A stretch of 34,716 nucleotides of DNA from Spirochaetaceae bacterium (lineage in GTDB: Bacteria; Spirochaetota; Spirochaetia; DSM-27196; PWMO01), in NCBI GenBank assembly GCA_007693485.1, contig REDM01000230.1, positions 1-34,716 on the forward strand. Direction: 5' to 3'. The translations under genes were made by a program, and so were the position numbers. Every line of letters begins with the position of its first letter. Position 1 is the first letter of the stretch. Shown piece after piece: positions 1 through 8,779 of the stretch. The notes under the pieces are model-generated. The model did not search any database. It had not been told where the DNA came from and saw nothing but the letters and a program-made list of their open reading frames with translations.

Positions 1-585
1 AGGAATGAGCCGCTCACGCACCCGAGGCGCTACCGCGGCGGCAACGGCGATCTTCACCGCGTCTCCAATGAGAAACGGTGCAGCCCCCGCAGCGATTGCG
101 GCCGCAGCGGTCATGCCGGTGACCCGGGCGAGCACCGTTACGCCGGACGCATAGAGCACCGCGGTACCAATTGTTGCCGCAGCGGCATCAATCAGTGCGC
201 GCGTTCGCGTCGATACGAAGCGGCGCCCCCACTGCGAGATGATACCGCAGACGGCGGCGGCCGGAAGATAGCCGAGCAGGTAGCCGCCGGTTGGACCGAA
301 GAAATGGGCCGGTCCGCCCCGGCCGCCGGCGAAAACCGGCAAGCCGATCGCGCCCATTGCCAGAAAGAGGGCGACCGCCAGGGTTCCTGCTTTGGGTCCG
401 AGAATCAGGGCCGCAAGAAAGACAAACAGACTCTGCAGGGCAACCGGCACCGGTGTCACCGGCAAAGGAACCGATACGTAGGACCCGGCGACGATGAGAG
501 CAGCGAACACGCCGACCGAGACGGCACGACGAATCGTCTCTCCCAGGGTCGGGACATTAGCTCTGTTATAATCATTATCCGCCAT
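1..585 (-). CDS. bioY: Biotin transporter BioY, 3' end cut by window edge
   Basis: This is the membrane substrate-binding (S) component for biotin uptake, working alone or with an ECF energy-coupling module. The minus strand reads open for 195 codons from ATG at 585-583 to the window edge with no stop, so the last residues are missing; BioY proteins are usually about 180-200 residues, so little is lost. Visible family features are an early hydrophobic helix, the segment PLPVTPVPVALQ near residues 36-47, a glycine-rich stretch GAIGLPVFAGGRGGPAHFFG, then GGYLLGYLPAA, and later hydrophobic helices. GGAGAG lies 5-6 bases upstream of the ATG. No EcfA/EcfT genes are in view. Two Fur-like sequences lie around the start (566-580 and 616-630). 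Confidence 0.9.
   Translation of the reverse strand, partial: MADNDYNRANVPTLGETIRRAVSVGVFAALIVAGSYVSVPLPVTPVPVALQSLFVFLAALILGPKAGTLAVALFLAMGAIGLPVFAGGRGGPAHFFGPTGGYLLGYLPAAAVCGIISQWGRRFVSTRTRALIDAAAATIGTAVLYASGVTVLARVTGMTAAAAIAAGAAPFLIGDAVKIAVAAAVAPRVRERLIP
566..580. promoter_or_regulatory. Possible Fur/PerR-like box at bioY start
   Basis: TTATAATCATTATCC matches 13 of 15 positions of the 7-1-7 Fur core TGATAATNATTATCA. It lies inside the first codons of bioY. A second, weaker match is at 616-630. The local sequence is AT-rich, so chance is a real alternative. Confidence 0.25.
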
Positions 586-615
586 ATAATCTCTCCACAA
601 AAAAAGATGATAAAA

Positions 616-630
616 TGAGAATTATTATTC
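616..630. promoter_or_regulatory. Possible second Fur/PerR-like box upstream of bioY
   Basis: TGAGAATTATTATTC matches 12 of 15 positions of the 7-1-7 Fur core. It lies in the 184-base gap between bioY and the chemoreceptor gene. The gap also holds TATAGT at 651-656, a possible -10 element for the chemoreceptor without a good -35. Nothing else recognisable is in this gap. Confidence 0.2.
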
Positions 631-769
631 CATTCATTCCAGAATCGGTGTATAGTATTATTACTCGCGAAGCACGGCAGGAGCCTATCGAAATGATCAT
701 CCCTGCGCAACAGCCGGAACCATTGCCCGCCCTCGAACGAGAAAACACCACTCATGGGGAGTGTAGAAC

Positions 770-2638
770 ATGAGAAAGACACTGAGCATTCGGGCGAAGA
801 CCCTCCTGATAGTGATCATAACCATCGGTCTGGTCACCGCATTTACCGTTGGAACGCAATACCTCGCCTTCCAACGGGACATGGCAAACAATAATGCCGC
901 ACTCTTCGAGCAGATCGAAAATACCTTTCGGACAACCCTGGAGAGCGAGCTGAGTTTTCTCTCGCTTACGGTGACCGCAATCCTGGAAAATCGCGAAGTC
1001 GTTGAGCTCTTTGACGCGGAAGACCGCGCGGCACTCTCGGACATGTTCACGGATTTTTTTGCCGATCTTCGCCGCGACTTCGACATCGCCCAGTTTCAGT
1101 TCCACACGCCTCCGGCGACCAGCTTTCTGCGACTTCACGCGCCCGGTCAGTTTGGAGACGACTTATCCGGCTTCCGACAGACGGTCGTAGAAGCAAACCG
1201 GACTCGCCGGCCGGTGCTGGGTCTCGAGGTAGGGCGGGGCGGACCGGGCACCCGGGTGGTGCATCCGGTCATCACCGCGGACGGGCGCCATATCGGGTCG
1301 GTTGAGTTTGGTGGATCGGTCGCCTCAGTCTTCAATAATCTCGAGAGCACCTTTGGCGTGGCCTACGCCATTGGCATATACGACGAGGTCTTTCAGCGGG
1401 CCCGCCGCTTTGACACCGAGCCCACCGACATCGTGATCGATAATCTGGTGTTCTACGATTTCTCGGGTGATACCGCGGTACAGATCATGACGCAGTACCG
1501 CAGTGGGGTGAATGAGTATCGGGTCGCCGGTGGTCTTTTCTACACGCACTACGTTCCGCTGCACGACTACACCGGGGCCGTGATTGGTCGTGCGGTGGTG
1601 ATGGTTGACCGCGAGCAAGCTCTCGCCGATATGCGGTCACGCATGGCGAGGTCTATTCTGACGCTTCTTGGCGTGGCCGTTCTTGCATCGCTGGTGCTCA
1701 TGCTGGTTATCCGTTCGGCGTTCAAGCCGTTGAGCACCGTAATCGAGGCAGCCTCTCGCATGTCGCGCGGTGACCTCAGCATGAGACTCAGCGCTCGGCG
1801 AGACGATGAGGCGGGAAGAATTCTGTCGGCAGTGGGCACCATGGCCGACAATCTTCGTGATACCATTACCGACATTCGCACCATCTCGGACGGGGTCTCG
1901 CGCGGAAGCGGTGAGCTCTCGAGTACTGCACAGGTGCTTTCGCAGGGTGCAACCGAGCAGGCCGCTTCGGTTGAGGAGGTTTCCGCCTCCATGGAGCAGA
2001 TTGGGGCAAATATCGATCACACCGCCGTGAACGCGGCCGAAACCGAGCGGATCGCCCTTCAGTCCGCTGAGAACGCGGACGCGGGGGGGCGCGCGGTACG
2101 CGATACCGTTACGGCGATGCGAGAGATTGCCGAACGTATCGGCATCATCGAAGAGATCGCCAGAAATACCAATCTGCTCGCCCTGAACGCCGCGATTGAG
2201 GCGGCACGGGCGGGCGAGCACGGCAAGGGCTTTGCGGTGGTTGCCTCAGAGGTTCGGAAGCTTGCAGAGCGCAGTCAGAAGGCCGCGGCGGAGATCCACG
2301 ACCTCTCGGTGCACAGCGTGAGCGTCGCCGACTCCGCGGGAGGCCTGCTGGAGCGTATGCTGCCCGATATACAAAAGACGGCCGATCTGGTGCAGGAGAT
2401 ATCAACGGCGACTCGGGAGCAGAGCAGCGGAGTGCAGCAGATCACCAAGGCGCTCACCCAGCTCGATCAGGTGGTCCAGCAGAATGCTGGAGCATCCGAG
2501 CAGATGGCCTCGATGTCCGAGGAGCTCGCGGCACAGGCCGCCCAGCTTGCCGAGAGCGTGTCGGTCTTCCGGATCAGCGAGGAAGAATCAGCCACACGAT
2601 CCGTCGGCAGACGCTTGGAGTTGCCCGAGGTTCTCTGA
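770..2638 (+). CDS. Methyl-accepting chemotaxis protein
   Basis: This is a transmembrane chemoreceptor that signals to CheA/CheW. The 622-residue protein has TM1 at about 10-30, an extracytoplasmic sensor at about 31-294, TM2 at about 295-317, a HAMP domain at about 317-370 and a cytoplasmic coiled-coil signalling domain. The conserved hairpin tip [20 protein letters not shown] is at about 468-487. The sensor has [20 protein letters not shown] (about 112-131) and a [17 protein letters not shown] segment, which resemble the double-Cache dCache_3 family; the ligand is not evident. GGGGAG lies about nine bases before the ATG, which supports this start. No che genes are adjacent, so it appears to be an orphan receptor. 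Confidence 0.95.
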   Translation: MRKTLSIRAKTLLIVIITIGLVTAFTVGTQYLAFQRDMANNNAALFEQIENTFRTTLESELSFLSLTVTAILENREVVELFDAEDRAALSDMFTDFFADLRRDFDIAQFQFHTPPATSFLRLHAPGQFGDDLSGFRQTVVEANRTRRPVLGLEVGRGGPGTRVVHPVITADGRHIGSVEFGGSVASVFNNLESTFGVAYAIGIYDEVFQRARRFDTEPTDIVIDNLVFYDFSGDTAVQIMTQYRSGVNEYRVAGGLFYTHYVPLHDYTGAVIGRAVVMVDREQALADMRSRMARSILTLLGVAVLASLVLMLVIRSAFKPLSTVIEAASRMSRGDLSMRLSARRDDEAGRILSAVGTMADNLRDTITDIRTISDGVSRGSGELSSTAQVLSQGATEQAASVEEVSASMEQIGANIDHTAVNAAETERIALQSAENADAGGRAVRDTVTAMREIAERIGIIEEIARNTNLLALNAAIEAARAGEHGKGFAVVASEVRKLAERSQKAAAEIHDLSVHSVSVADSAGGLLERMLPDIQKTADLVQEISTATREQSSGVQQITKALTQLDQVVQQNAGASEQMASMSEELAAQAAQLAESVSVFRISEEESATRSVGRRLELPEVL

Positions 2639-2644
2639 TAAACT
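2615..2644 (+). promoter_or_regulatory. Weak promoter abutting the carboxypeptidase start
   Basis: TTGGAG (2615-2620), an 18-base spacer and TAAACT (2639-2644) end six bases before GTG at 2651. The predicted transcript start would fall on or next to that GTG, giving a leaderless mRNA. Both hexamers are weak, and the case rests partly on the same arrangement at other genes in this window. Confidence 0.35.
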
Positions 2645-2650
2645 TTGCTC

Positions 2651-3937
2651 GTGAATAACCGAGCATCTCCATTTCATCGCTCCGGGCAGGTCGTACTCCT
2701 CGGAGCGCTGCTGTTTCTGGTCGCTGGAACGCATCTGCTTTTTGCCGCTCCCGGTCTCCCTCGGATCCCGGAATGGACGCACGCCTACGCTGCCGAGCAC
2801 GGACCTGAGCTGACCGCACGGGCTGCCGTACTCCTTGACGCACAGACGGGCACCGTACTGTACGAACGGGAAGGGGATACGGTCATTCCCCCCGCCAGCC
2901 TGACCAAGCTTGTGGCGATGTACGCCGCGTTTGAGATGATCGCTGAAGGCCGGATTGCCCTCGACGACGTGGTCGCCCTGCCGCCGGAAACCTGGGCGCG
3001 CAACACACCGGTTGGATCATCGCTGATGTTTCTGGGCCCCGATCAGCGCGTCACGGTGCGCGAACTGCTGCTTGGCCTTGCCGTCTCCTCCGGAAACGAC
3101 GCGGCGGTCGCCCTGGCGCTGCACGCTTCGGGGTCCGTTCCCGCGTTTGTGGATGAGATGAACCGGGTGGTTGCGGATCTTGATCTGCCCAGCCTGCACT
3201 TCGAGGAACCGTCCGGGTTGAGCGCGGAGAACCAGGTTACCGCGCGGGAGTTTGCGTGGTTTGTCCGCGCATATCTGGAGCGCCATCCCCACGCCGCGAG
3301 CGAGTACCATTCGATACCCGAATTCACGTTTCCCCATTCCGCGTCGTATCCGGATGGACGAATCAACGTGGGCGCGATTACGCAATTCAATCGAAACTCA
3401 CTGTTGCGCACCTATACCGGAGCGGACGGGCTGAAGACCGGATTCATCCGTCAGTCGAGCTACAATCTCGCCGCCACCGCCGCGCGTGATGGGCGGCGAC
3501 TCATCGTAGTCATCCTGGGTGCCCCGGGTGAAAACCACCTGCAGGGAGAGCGAAATCGGTCTGCCGACGCGACCGGGCTCTTTGACTTTGGATTCGACCG
3601 GTTCCAGGCCGTGCGATTGCATGTGCCGGTCGCCGATCCGGTGCGGGTCTGGGGCGGGCGGGTGCGCACGGTTGTGCCCGGCGCGGTTGTTCCGGAGTAC
3701 ATCACCGTTGCCCGCTCGCATGTCCAGGAGCTCGCAGGGGTGATCGTTCAGGATTTCGAAATCGAGGCGCCCGTAAAGGCCGGGCAGGTGGTGGGACGAG
3801 TGCAGATCAGCGCCGGGGAGTCGGTGTTGATGGAGCTGCCGCTTACGATAGCCGAGGCCGTTGATCGCGCGGGATGGATACGCGTCGCGTGGGACCGGAT
3901 GGTTCGGTTTGTGGTGCAACTCATCGGACGACGCTGA
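2651..3937 (+). CDS. D-alanyl-D-alanine carboxypeptidase (PBP5/DacA family)
   Basis: This is a periplasmic serine DD-carboxypeptidase that trims the terminal D-Ala of peptidoglycan stem peptides. Counting from a TTG at 2645, the active-site motifs are SLTK (S85, K88), SGN (149-151) and KTG (264-266). The N-terminus has a hydrophobic signal segment (about 14-35) ending near FAAP. A PBP5-type C-terminal beta domain and an amphipathic tail rich in W, R and hydrophobic residues follow, suiting membrane anchoring. The start could be TTG 2645 or GTG 2651. There is no proper ribosome binding site for either, and I prefer GTG because a -10-like element ends six bases before it. The gene follows the chemoreceptor with no functional link evident. 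Confidence 0.92.
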   Translation: MNNRASPFHRSGQVVLLGALLFLVAGTHLLFAAPGLPRIPEWTHAYAAEHGPELTARAAVLLDAQTGTVLYEREGDTVIPPASLTKLVAMYAAFEMIAEGRIALDDVVALPPETWARNTPVGSSLMFLGPDQRVTVRELLLGLAVSSGNDAAVALALHASGSVPAFVDEMNRVVADLDLPSLHFEEPSGLSAENQVTAREFAWFVRAYLERHPHAASEYHSIPEFTFPHSASYPDGRINVGAITQFNRNSLLRTYTGADGLKTGFIRQSSYNLAATAARDGRRLIVVILGAPGENHLQGERNRSADATGLFDFGFDRFQAVRLHVPVADPVRVWGGRVRTVVPGAVVPEYITVARSHVQELAGVIVQDFEIEAPVKAGQVVGRVQISAGESVLMELPLTIAEAVDRAGWIRVAWDRMVRFVVQLIGRR

Positions 3938-3947
3938 GTCGCCGCGG

Positions 3948-4931
3948 TCAATTGATGCCGGTCAGCGCCTTGATGTACTGCAACCGCTCGAAGGCGGCGG
4001 GATTCCCGCTGCTCGCCTGAGTTATCGATCCGCGGAACTGGTCCAGACTCTGGTACCCGTGATGCTCCATCCAGGACTCCAATTCACCGAGTATCGTGCC
4101 GATCTGCTGCAGCCCGTTGGTGTAGATCGTCGAGCAGATCTGCACGGCGGTCGCGCCCGCGAGCAGAAGCTTCACCGCTTCTTTGCCGGTGTGAACCCCG
4201 GTCGAGCCGGCAAGATCGCACGACACCTGGTCGCGCAGGATCGAGATCCAACGAAGCGGCTGGTAGATTTCGTGCACGGTGCTGAACTGATAACCGGGAG
4301 TCACCACTCGAGCGTCGATATCGATGTCCAGCTGGTAGAACCGGTTGAACAGCACCAGGCCGTGCGTCCCCGCGTTGCACAAAGCGTGCGCGAGAGCGGG
4401 AAGCGAGGTGAAGTAGGGACCGATCTTCACCGAAACCGGAATTGACACCCGTTTCCGTACGGACTCTACGACGGCGAGATACCGCTTTTCGATGGTCTCT
4501 GAGCTGTCGCCTCGGCTGCGCGGCATCAGGGAGACGTTGAGTTCGATCGCGTCGGCCCCCGCTTTTTCCAGCTGCCGTGCGTAGTTCACCCACCATTCAC
4601 CAGTGATGCAGTTCACGCTCGCAATGATGGGCACGGAGTTTTCCGCCTTCGCTTGCGCGATGAGCGACAAATAGTCGGAGGGACCAAGCTGCTTACCCAT
4701 CTGCTCGAGGTACTCGGACGCTTCCGGATGGACGGAAAGCTCACCGGTCTCACGGCCTTCATCGATTTCAGCATCGATCTGTTCTTCAAAGAGCGACTTC
4801 ACGACAACCGCGCCTGCACCGGCCTCCACGCACTGGTGGATTCCCTTTGCCGTGCCGGTGAGTCCACAACTGGAGACAACGATGGGGTTCTGCAGGTCGA
4901 GCCCGAGATACCGGGTTTGCATGTCTACCAT
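3948..4931 (-). CDS. Dihydroorotate dehydrogenase-like FMN protein
   Basis: This is a 327-residue TIM-barrel flavoprotein of the dihydroorotate dehydrogenase superfamily (PyrD/PreA-like). Visible features are the N-terminal GLDLQNPIVVSSCGLTG, the central GADAIELNVSLMP, PVSVKIGPYFTS, and the late phosphate-binding region LAGSTGVHTGKEAVKLLLAG followed by GATAVQICS. I see no iron-sulfur cysteine pattern. The substrate is not certain: proteins of this subgroup are generally annotated only as DHOD-like, and no pyr genes are nearby. AAGGAA lies seven bases before ATG 4931; a second in-frame ATG is at 4922. It is convergent with the carboxypeptidase (10-base gap) and divergent from the FAD oxidoreductase. 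Confidence 0.85.
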   Translation of the reverse strand: MVDMQTRYLGLDLQNPIVVSSCGLTGTAKGIHQCVEAGAGAVVVKSLFEEQIDAEIDEGRETGELSVHPEASEYLEQMGKQLGPSDYLSLIAQAKAENSVPIIASVNCITGEWWVNYARQLEKAGADAIELNVSLMPRSRGDSSETIEKRYLAVVESVRKRVSIPVSVKIGPYFTSLPALAHALCNAGTHGLVLFNRFYQLDIDIDARVVTPGYQFSTVHEIYQPLRWISILRDQVSCDLAGSTGVHTGKEAVKLLLAGATAVQICSTIYTNGLQQIGTILGELESWMEHHGYQSLDQFRGSITQASSGNPAAFERLQYIKALTGIN

Positions 4932-4941
4932 GGGGCGGTTC

Positions 4942-4956
4942 CTTGTTCAAACTGAT
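4942..4956. promoter_or_regulatory. Half-site resembling the XRE-cupin operator
   Basis: CTTGTTCAAACTGAT matches the left part of the strong dyad at 11921-11942 (CTTGTTCAA-NN-TGAT in both). The right half here is degenerate. It lies in the divergent gap between the DHOD-like gene and the FAD oxidoreductase. Confidence 0.25.
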
Positions 4957-4984
4957 TGTGAAATAGCGTTTGTTTCTGTAGTAT
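4956..4984 (+). promoter_or_regulatory. Putative promoter of the FAD oxidoreductase gene
   Basis: TTGTGA (4956-4961), 17 bases and TAGTAT (4979-4984) form a moderate sigma70-type promoter. Transcription would begin near 4991. That gives a leader with a purine-rich ribosome binding site before ATG 5029 and argues against ATG 4999 as the start. Confidence 0.4.
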
Positions 4985-5028
4985 AGCAGAAGAGCTATAT
5001 GAGAGCAAGGTTAAGAGGGTGGGGGCAG

Positions 5029-6216
5029 ATGGACGGCAGCCGAGATATTATCGTTATTGGAGCGGGAAGTGCGGGAATTGCGGCGGTGGAAGGGGCGCAC
5101 GATCACGATCCATCGAAGTCTATTCTCCTGATCGATCAGGACCCGCACGCTCCGTATAAACGCACCAAGCTCTCGAAGCACCTGGCGAAAGGGTATCCCG
5201 ACACCGAGTTTCGCCTCCGCGATGACACGTGGTATCGAGAGATGAACACCGAACTCGTGACCGGCACGCCCGCGGCGCGGATCGACCGCGAGGCGAAGCA
5301 GGTGGAACTCTCCGACGGCCGGACCGTATCGTACGGGGCGCTGGTTCTCGCTCCGGGATCGGAGCCGATCTACCCTCGAATTGTGCGACCCCACGAAGCA
5401 GGGTCGTTTTTCGTCCTGCGCAGCATGGACGATGCTCAGCGACTGATGAGCGCGCTGCGCCGCGCACGCACCGTGCTGATCGACGGCATGGGTGTATTGG
5501 CACTCGAACTCGCCGATCAGCTCGTTGCCATGCAGAAGAAGCCGACCCTCGTCGGTGCGACACCGCAACTCATGCCGCGACAGCTCAACGCCCGTGGGGC
5601 GGAGATGATGGAGGAGCTGCTCCTGCGTAAGCGGGTCAAGCTGCTCTTTCAGGAAGAGATTCTCTCGTTCGAACCCGACGCGAAGCGCGGCTTCGACGTT
5701 ACCCTCCTCACGCACTCGGGTGTCTATGATGTGGTGCTTCTGTGCATCGGCGTGCAGCCTCGAACGGGTCTCGCGGCCGATGCGGGACTGGCCGTTGACC
5801 GGGGAATCGTTGTGGATGACCGTCTGGCCACCAGCGATCCGGCGATCTTCTGTGCGGGTGATGCCGCGCAGCATCCCGACGGGAGGGTGACTCACCTCTG
5901 GCACGCCGCCGAACACCAGGGCCGTCTGGCGGGTGCGAATGCCGCGGGCGGTAACGAGTGCATGGATGGGCGGCGATTTCGGCTCAAGACGTCGGTATTC
6001 GGCAGCTACGTCTTCTCCCTCGGGCTGCCGCGCGATCTCTCCACCTATCAGATCGAGGAGAATGAGGTCGAAAACCGGTATCAGGCATTCTACTTCCGTG
6101 GCGGTCGACTCGACGGTGCGGTGATGTTCAACGACGAGCCGCGCGCCCGCCAGTACGAACAGGCGGTGAACGAAGGGTGGGATTACGATCGCGTATCCCG
6201 CGAACTGCATCTGTAG
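5029..6216 (+). CDS. FAD/NAD(P)-dependent oxidoreductase, rubredoxin/ferredoxin reductase type
   Basis: This pyridine-nucleotide-disulfide oxidoreductase family flavoprotein moves electrons between NAD(P)H and a small redox partner. Counting from ATG 5029 (395 residues), the FAD-binding GAGSAG is at 11-16, LVLAPGSEP near 106-113, the NAD-binding segment DGMGVLALE at 152-160 and the second FAD motif CAGDAA at 275-280. There is no CxxC redox pair after the first FAD motif, so it is a NADH:rubredoxin or ferredoxin reductase type and not a thioredoxin reductase. The start at 5029 is preferred because GAGGGTGGGGG precedes it; ATG 4999 would add ten basic residues. The Mn-type SOD 82 bases downstream suggests a role in oxygen defence. 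The partner is unknown. Confidence 0.88.
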   Translation: MDGSRDIIVIGAGSAGIAAVEGAHDHDPSKSILLIDQDPHAPYKRTKLSKHLAKGYPDTEFRLRDDTWYREMNTELVTGTPAARIDREAKQVELSDGRTVSYGALVLAPGSEPIYPRIVRPHEAGSFFVLRSMDDAQRLMSALRRARTVLIDGMGVLALELADQLVAMQKKPTLVGATPQLMPRQLNARGAEMMEELLLRKRVKLLFQEEILSFEPDAKRGFDVTLLTHSGVYDVVLLCIGVQPRTGLAADAGLAVDRGIVVDDRLATSDPAIFCAGDAAQHPDGRVTHLWHAAEHQGRLAGANAAGGNECMDGRRFRLKTSVFGSYVFSLGLPRDLSTYQIEENEVENRYQAFYFRGGRLDGAVMFNDEPRARQYEQAVNEGWDYDRVSRELHL

Positions 6217-6235
6217 GGGCGTCCCGGAGAGCGGT

Positions 6236-6264
6236 TTGCTTTCCGCCGGGAACATGAGTATCTT
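6236..6264 (+). promoter_or_regulatory. Putative promoter of the superoxide dismutase gene
   Basis: TTGCTT (6236-6241), 17 bases and TATCTT (6259-6264) predict transcription from about 6271. This leaves a short leader holding the AGGAGG ribosome binding site. The hexamers are only moderate. Confidence 0.4.
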
Positions 6265-6298
6265 TTGCGCAGAAATCACGAATCACCAGGAGGATACT

Positions 6299-6907
6299 AT
6301 GGCATTTACCACTCCGGATCTCCCGTATGCGTATAACGCGCTGGAGCCGTATATCGACGAACAGACAATGAAGATTCACCACGACAAGCATCACGCCGCG
6401 TATACCACCAAGCTGAACGCCGCGGTGGAGGGAACCGAGTACGCATCGTGGAGCGCGGAACAGCTCGTCCGTGATTACGCGAAGCTCCCCGGCAACATTC
6501 AGGGAGCGGTGCGAAACAACGGCGGCGGACACGTCAACCACAACCTTTTCTGGCAGATTTTGAAGAAGAACGAGGGTGGTAAGCCTACCGGAACGCTGGC
6601 ACCGGCGATTGATAACGCCTTCGGGAGCTTTGACGACTTCAAGAAGCATTTCAGCGACGCAGCGGCAACCCGCTTTGGCAGCGGTTGGGCGTGGCTGGTG
6701 GTCGGAACAAACCGGAAACTCGAGGTGGTCTCGACTCCTAACCAGGATAATCCGATTACCGATGGAAAGATCCCCATTGTCGGTCTGGACGTGTGGGAAC
6801 ACGCGTACTACCTGAAGTACCAGAATCGCCGCCCAGAATACATCGACGCCTTCTTCAACGTCGTAAACTGGGACAAGGTAAACGAACTCTATGAGGCCGC
6901 GAAGTAA
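6299..6907 (+). CDS. Superoxide dismutase, Fe/Mn family, probably Mn
   Basis: This enzyme converts superoxide to hydrogen peroxide and oxygen, probably in the cytosol because there is no signal peptide. The start is ATG 6299, with AGGAGG eight or so bases upstream, giving 202 residues. The metal ligands are H27, H81, D164 and H168 (in DVWEHAYY). G77 and Q149 (in NQDNP) are the residues typical of Mn enzymes, whereas Fe enzymes carry the active-site Gln in the other place, so Mn use is an inference. It follows the FAD oxidoreductase in the same direction and ends before a strong terminator. The tro manganese importer is about 7.5 kb downstream. Confidence 0.96.
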   Translation: MAFTTPDLPYAYNALEPYIDEQTMKIHHDKHHAAYTTKLNAAVEGTEYASWSAEQLVRDYAKLPGNIQGAVRNNGGGHVNHNLFWQILKKNEGGKPTGTLAPAIDNAFGSFDDFKKHFSDAAATRFGSGWAWLVVGTNRKLEVVSTPNQDNPITDGKIPIVGLDVWEHAYYLKYQNRRPEYIDAFFNVVNWDKVNELYEAAK

Positions 6908-6969
6908 GCGATCCAGAGTGTTCCGACGCAGGGTATCCCCGCGCGGGAACTTGTGAACCAAGACTTTCA

Positions 6970-6995
6970 CGCCCGCCGTCCGGCGGGCGTTTTTT
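6970..6995 (+). terminator. Rho-independent terminator after the SOD gene
   Basis: A GC stem CGCCCGCCG (6970-6978) pairs with CGGCGGGCG (6981-6989) and is followed by six T (6990-6995). It is the only strong intrinsic terminator I found in the window. Confidence 0.92.
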
Positions 6996-7053
6996 CTGCC
7001 CCCGGTATGCAAATCGATACGTTCTGTGTACATTCTTATCAGGGAGATAGTTC

Positions 7054-8322
7054 ATGCAGCAGTCACAACCAACCATGGAACCGGCGGCCCGTACGTCCCT
7101 GAACGTCGAAGCGCTCCGTCGCGATTTTCCGATTCTCACGAGAACCATGAGGGGGAAACCCTTTATATACCTGGACAACGGTGCTACCTCGCTGAAACCA
7201 CAGTCGGTCATCGATGAAGAGGTTCGGTATTATACCGAGCTCAGCGCCAACATCCACCGGGGCGTGTACGAATTCAGCGAAGAAGCCTCGGAGTGTTACG
7301 ACCAGACCCGTGGCATCGTGGCCCGGTTTCTGAATGCCCCCAGCGAACGCGAGATTGTGTTCACCAAGAGTGCGACCGAATCGTCCAATCTCATTGCCTA
7401 CGGCTGGGCGATGAAAAACATCAAACAGGGCGATGAGATCTGCATCTCAGAGATCGAGCATCACGCCAACTTCGTTCCCTGGCAGGCGCTCGCGGAGCGA
7501 CTCGGCGCAACGCTGCGCTTGATTCCCATCGACCCCGGCGATGCCTCGCTGGATCTCAGTGATCTTGATCGGCTCATCAACGACCGAACCCGCCTCGTGG
7601 GAATCACCGCAATGTCCAACGTGACCGGCTACATGCCTCCCATCGAGAGGATCCTCGCGCGCGCGCGGGCGGTTGGCGCCGTTACGGTGGTAGACGGAGC
7701 GCAGTGGGTGTCCCACGCCACGGTGGACGTGCAGAAGCTCGATGCCGATTTCCTGATCTTTTCGGCGCACAAGATGTGTGGTCCAACGGGGGTTGGCGTG
7801 CTCTACGGACGCGAAGCGCTGTTGAACGAGATGGACCCCTTTCTGTTTGGCGGCGACATGGTCTTGCGGGTTCGCAAAGAGAAAACGGTGTTCCGCAAGG
7901 CGCCAGAGAAGTTTGAGGCAGGCACGCCCAACATCGCCGGGGTCATGGCGTTTGGTAAGGCGATCGAATACCTTCAGAACGTCGGGATGAAGGCGATTCA
8001 CGAGCACGAACAGGACCTGCTCCGGTACATGGTCGAGCGAGCATCGGAAATCGACGGCCTGGTTTCCTATGGACCAGCGGACCTCTCGACGCGCGGTGGG
8101 ATCTTCTCGTTCAACGTCGGCGACGCCCATCCGCACGATACCGGTAACATCCTCGATGAGGATGGAATTGCCGTCCGGACCGGTCTGCACTGCGCTCACC
8201 CGTTGATGCAGGCACTCGGAATTCCGGGAACGGTGCGAGCGTCGTTTTACCTCTACAATACGCGAGCCGAAGTTGACCGTCTGATCGAGTCCATCCATCG
8301 AGTGCGCCGCATATTCAGCTGA
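7054..8322 (+). CDS. sufS: Cysteine desulfurase SufS
   Basis: This PLP enzyme takes sulfur from cysteine and passes it as persulfide to the iron-sulfur cluster machinery. The 422-residue protein is close to the usual SufS length. K240 in FSAHK should hold PLP, and C380 in RTGLHCAHP is the active-site cysteine. Other family signatures are YLDNGATSLKPQ (39-50), the region around ANIHRGVYEFSEEA and EIEHHANFVPWQ (134-144). GGGAGA lies about eight bases before the ATG. It starts about 60 bases after the SOD terminator, so a promoter should lie in between; I could not identify it. sufU follows after ten bases. No sufB, sufC or sufD genes are in the window. Confidence 0.96.
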   Translation: MQQSQPTMEPAARTSLNVEALRRDFPILTRTMRGKPFIYLDNGATSLKPQSVIDEEVRYYTELSANIHRGVYEFSEEASECYDQTRGIVARFLNAPSEREIVFTKSATESSNLIAYGWAMKNIKQGDEICISEIEHHANFVPWQALAERLGATLRLIPIDPGDASLDLSDLDRLINDRTRLVGITAMSNVTGYMPPIERILARARAVGAVTVVDGAQWVSHATVDVQKLDADFLIFSAHKMCGPTGVGVLYGREALLNEMDPFLFGGDMVLRVRKEKTVFRKAPEKFEAGTPNIAGVMAFGKAIEYLQNVGMKAIHEHEQDLLRYMVERASEIDGLVSYGPADLSTRGGIFSFNVGDAHPHDTGNILDEDGIAVRTGLHCAHPLMQALGIPGTVRASFYLYNTRAEVDRLIESIHRVRRIFS

Positions 8323-8332
8323 AGGAAGATTC

Positions 8333-8773
8333 ATGAGCCTCGAAGAAGATCTGTATAAAGAAATCATTCTGGAGAACTACCGCTCCAAGAAAAACCGTTC
8401 CCGGATGGACGACGCCGATCTCGCCTCCGAGGGAGCCAATCCGTCGTGTGGGGATGATGTCGAGCTGTTTGTAAAGCTCGACGGTGACCGGGTAGTTGCG
8501 GTCACGTATGACGGTATCGGGTGTTCGATCTGCTGTGCATCGGCCAATCTGCTGTGTGAGGCAATGAAGGGAAAGACGCTGGCCGAGGCCATGACCATCA
8601 TTGGTGAGTACCGCAAGATGCTTCTGGAAGACGCGACACCCCACTTCAGCGATGACCTCGCCGATCTGGAAGCGATGCAGGGAGTCAAGCACTACCCGGT
8701 ACGGATCAAGTGTGCGCTGCTCGCCTGGAACACGGTTCGCGACATGTTCGAAACGCCGGCAAGCGGCGGTTGA
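8333..8773 (+). CDS. sufU: SufU-type sulfur transfer protein
   Basis: SufU accepts persulfide sulfur from SufS and promotes its turnover in the type found in Gram-positive bacteria and some others. The 146-residue protein has the expected zinc ligands C39 and D41 (in NPSCGDD), C64 (in GIGCSICCAS) and C127 (in YPVRIKCALLAW). Two extra cysteines, C67 and C68, lie just after C64. AAGGAAG is about six bases before the ATG. The position directly after sufS supports the pairing. It could be called NifU-like, but the C-D-C-C arrangement and length fit SufU better. Confidence 0.93.
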   Translation: MSLEEDLYKEIILENYRSKKNRSRMDDADLASEGANPSCGDDVELFVKLDGDRVVAVTYDGIGCSICCASANLLCEAMKGKTLAEAMTIIGEYRKMLLEDATPHFSDDLADLEAMQGVKHYPVRIKCALLAWNTVRDMFETPASGG

Positions 8774-8779
8774 TCGGTC

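Noticed and set aside
6231-6246. Small GCGG/CCGC hairpin before the SOD gene
   Set aside because: The stem is only four base pairs and has no T tract, so it is neither a terminator nor a convincing riboswitch part.
5011-6279. 422-codon open frame on the minus strand opposite the FAD oxidoreductase
   Set aside because: It is the mirror of a gene with clear FAD and NAD motifs and has no recognisable domain or ribosome binding site.
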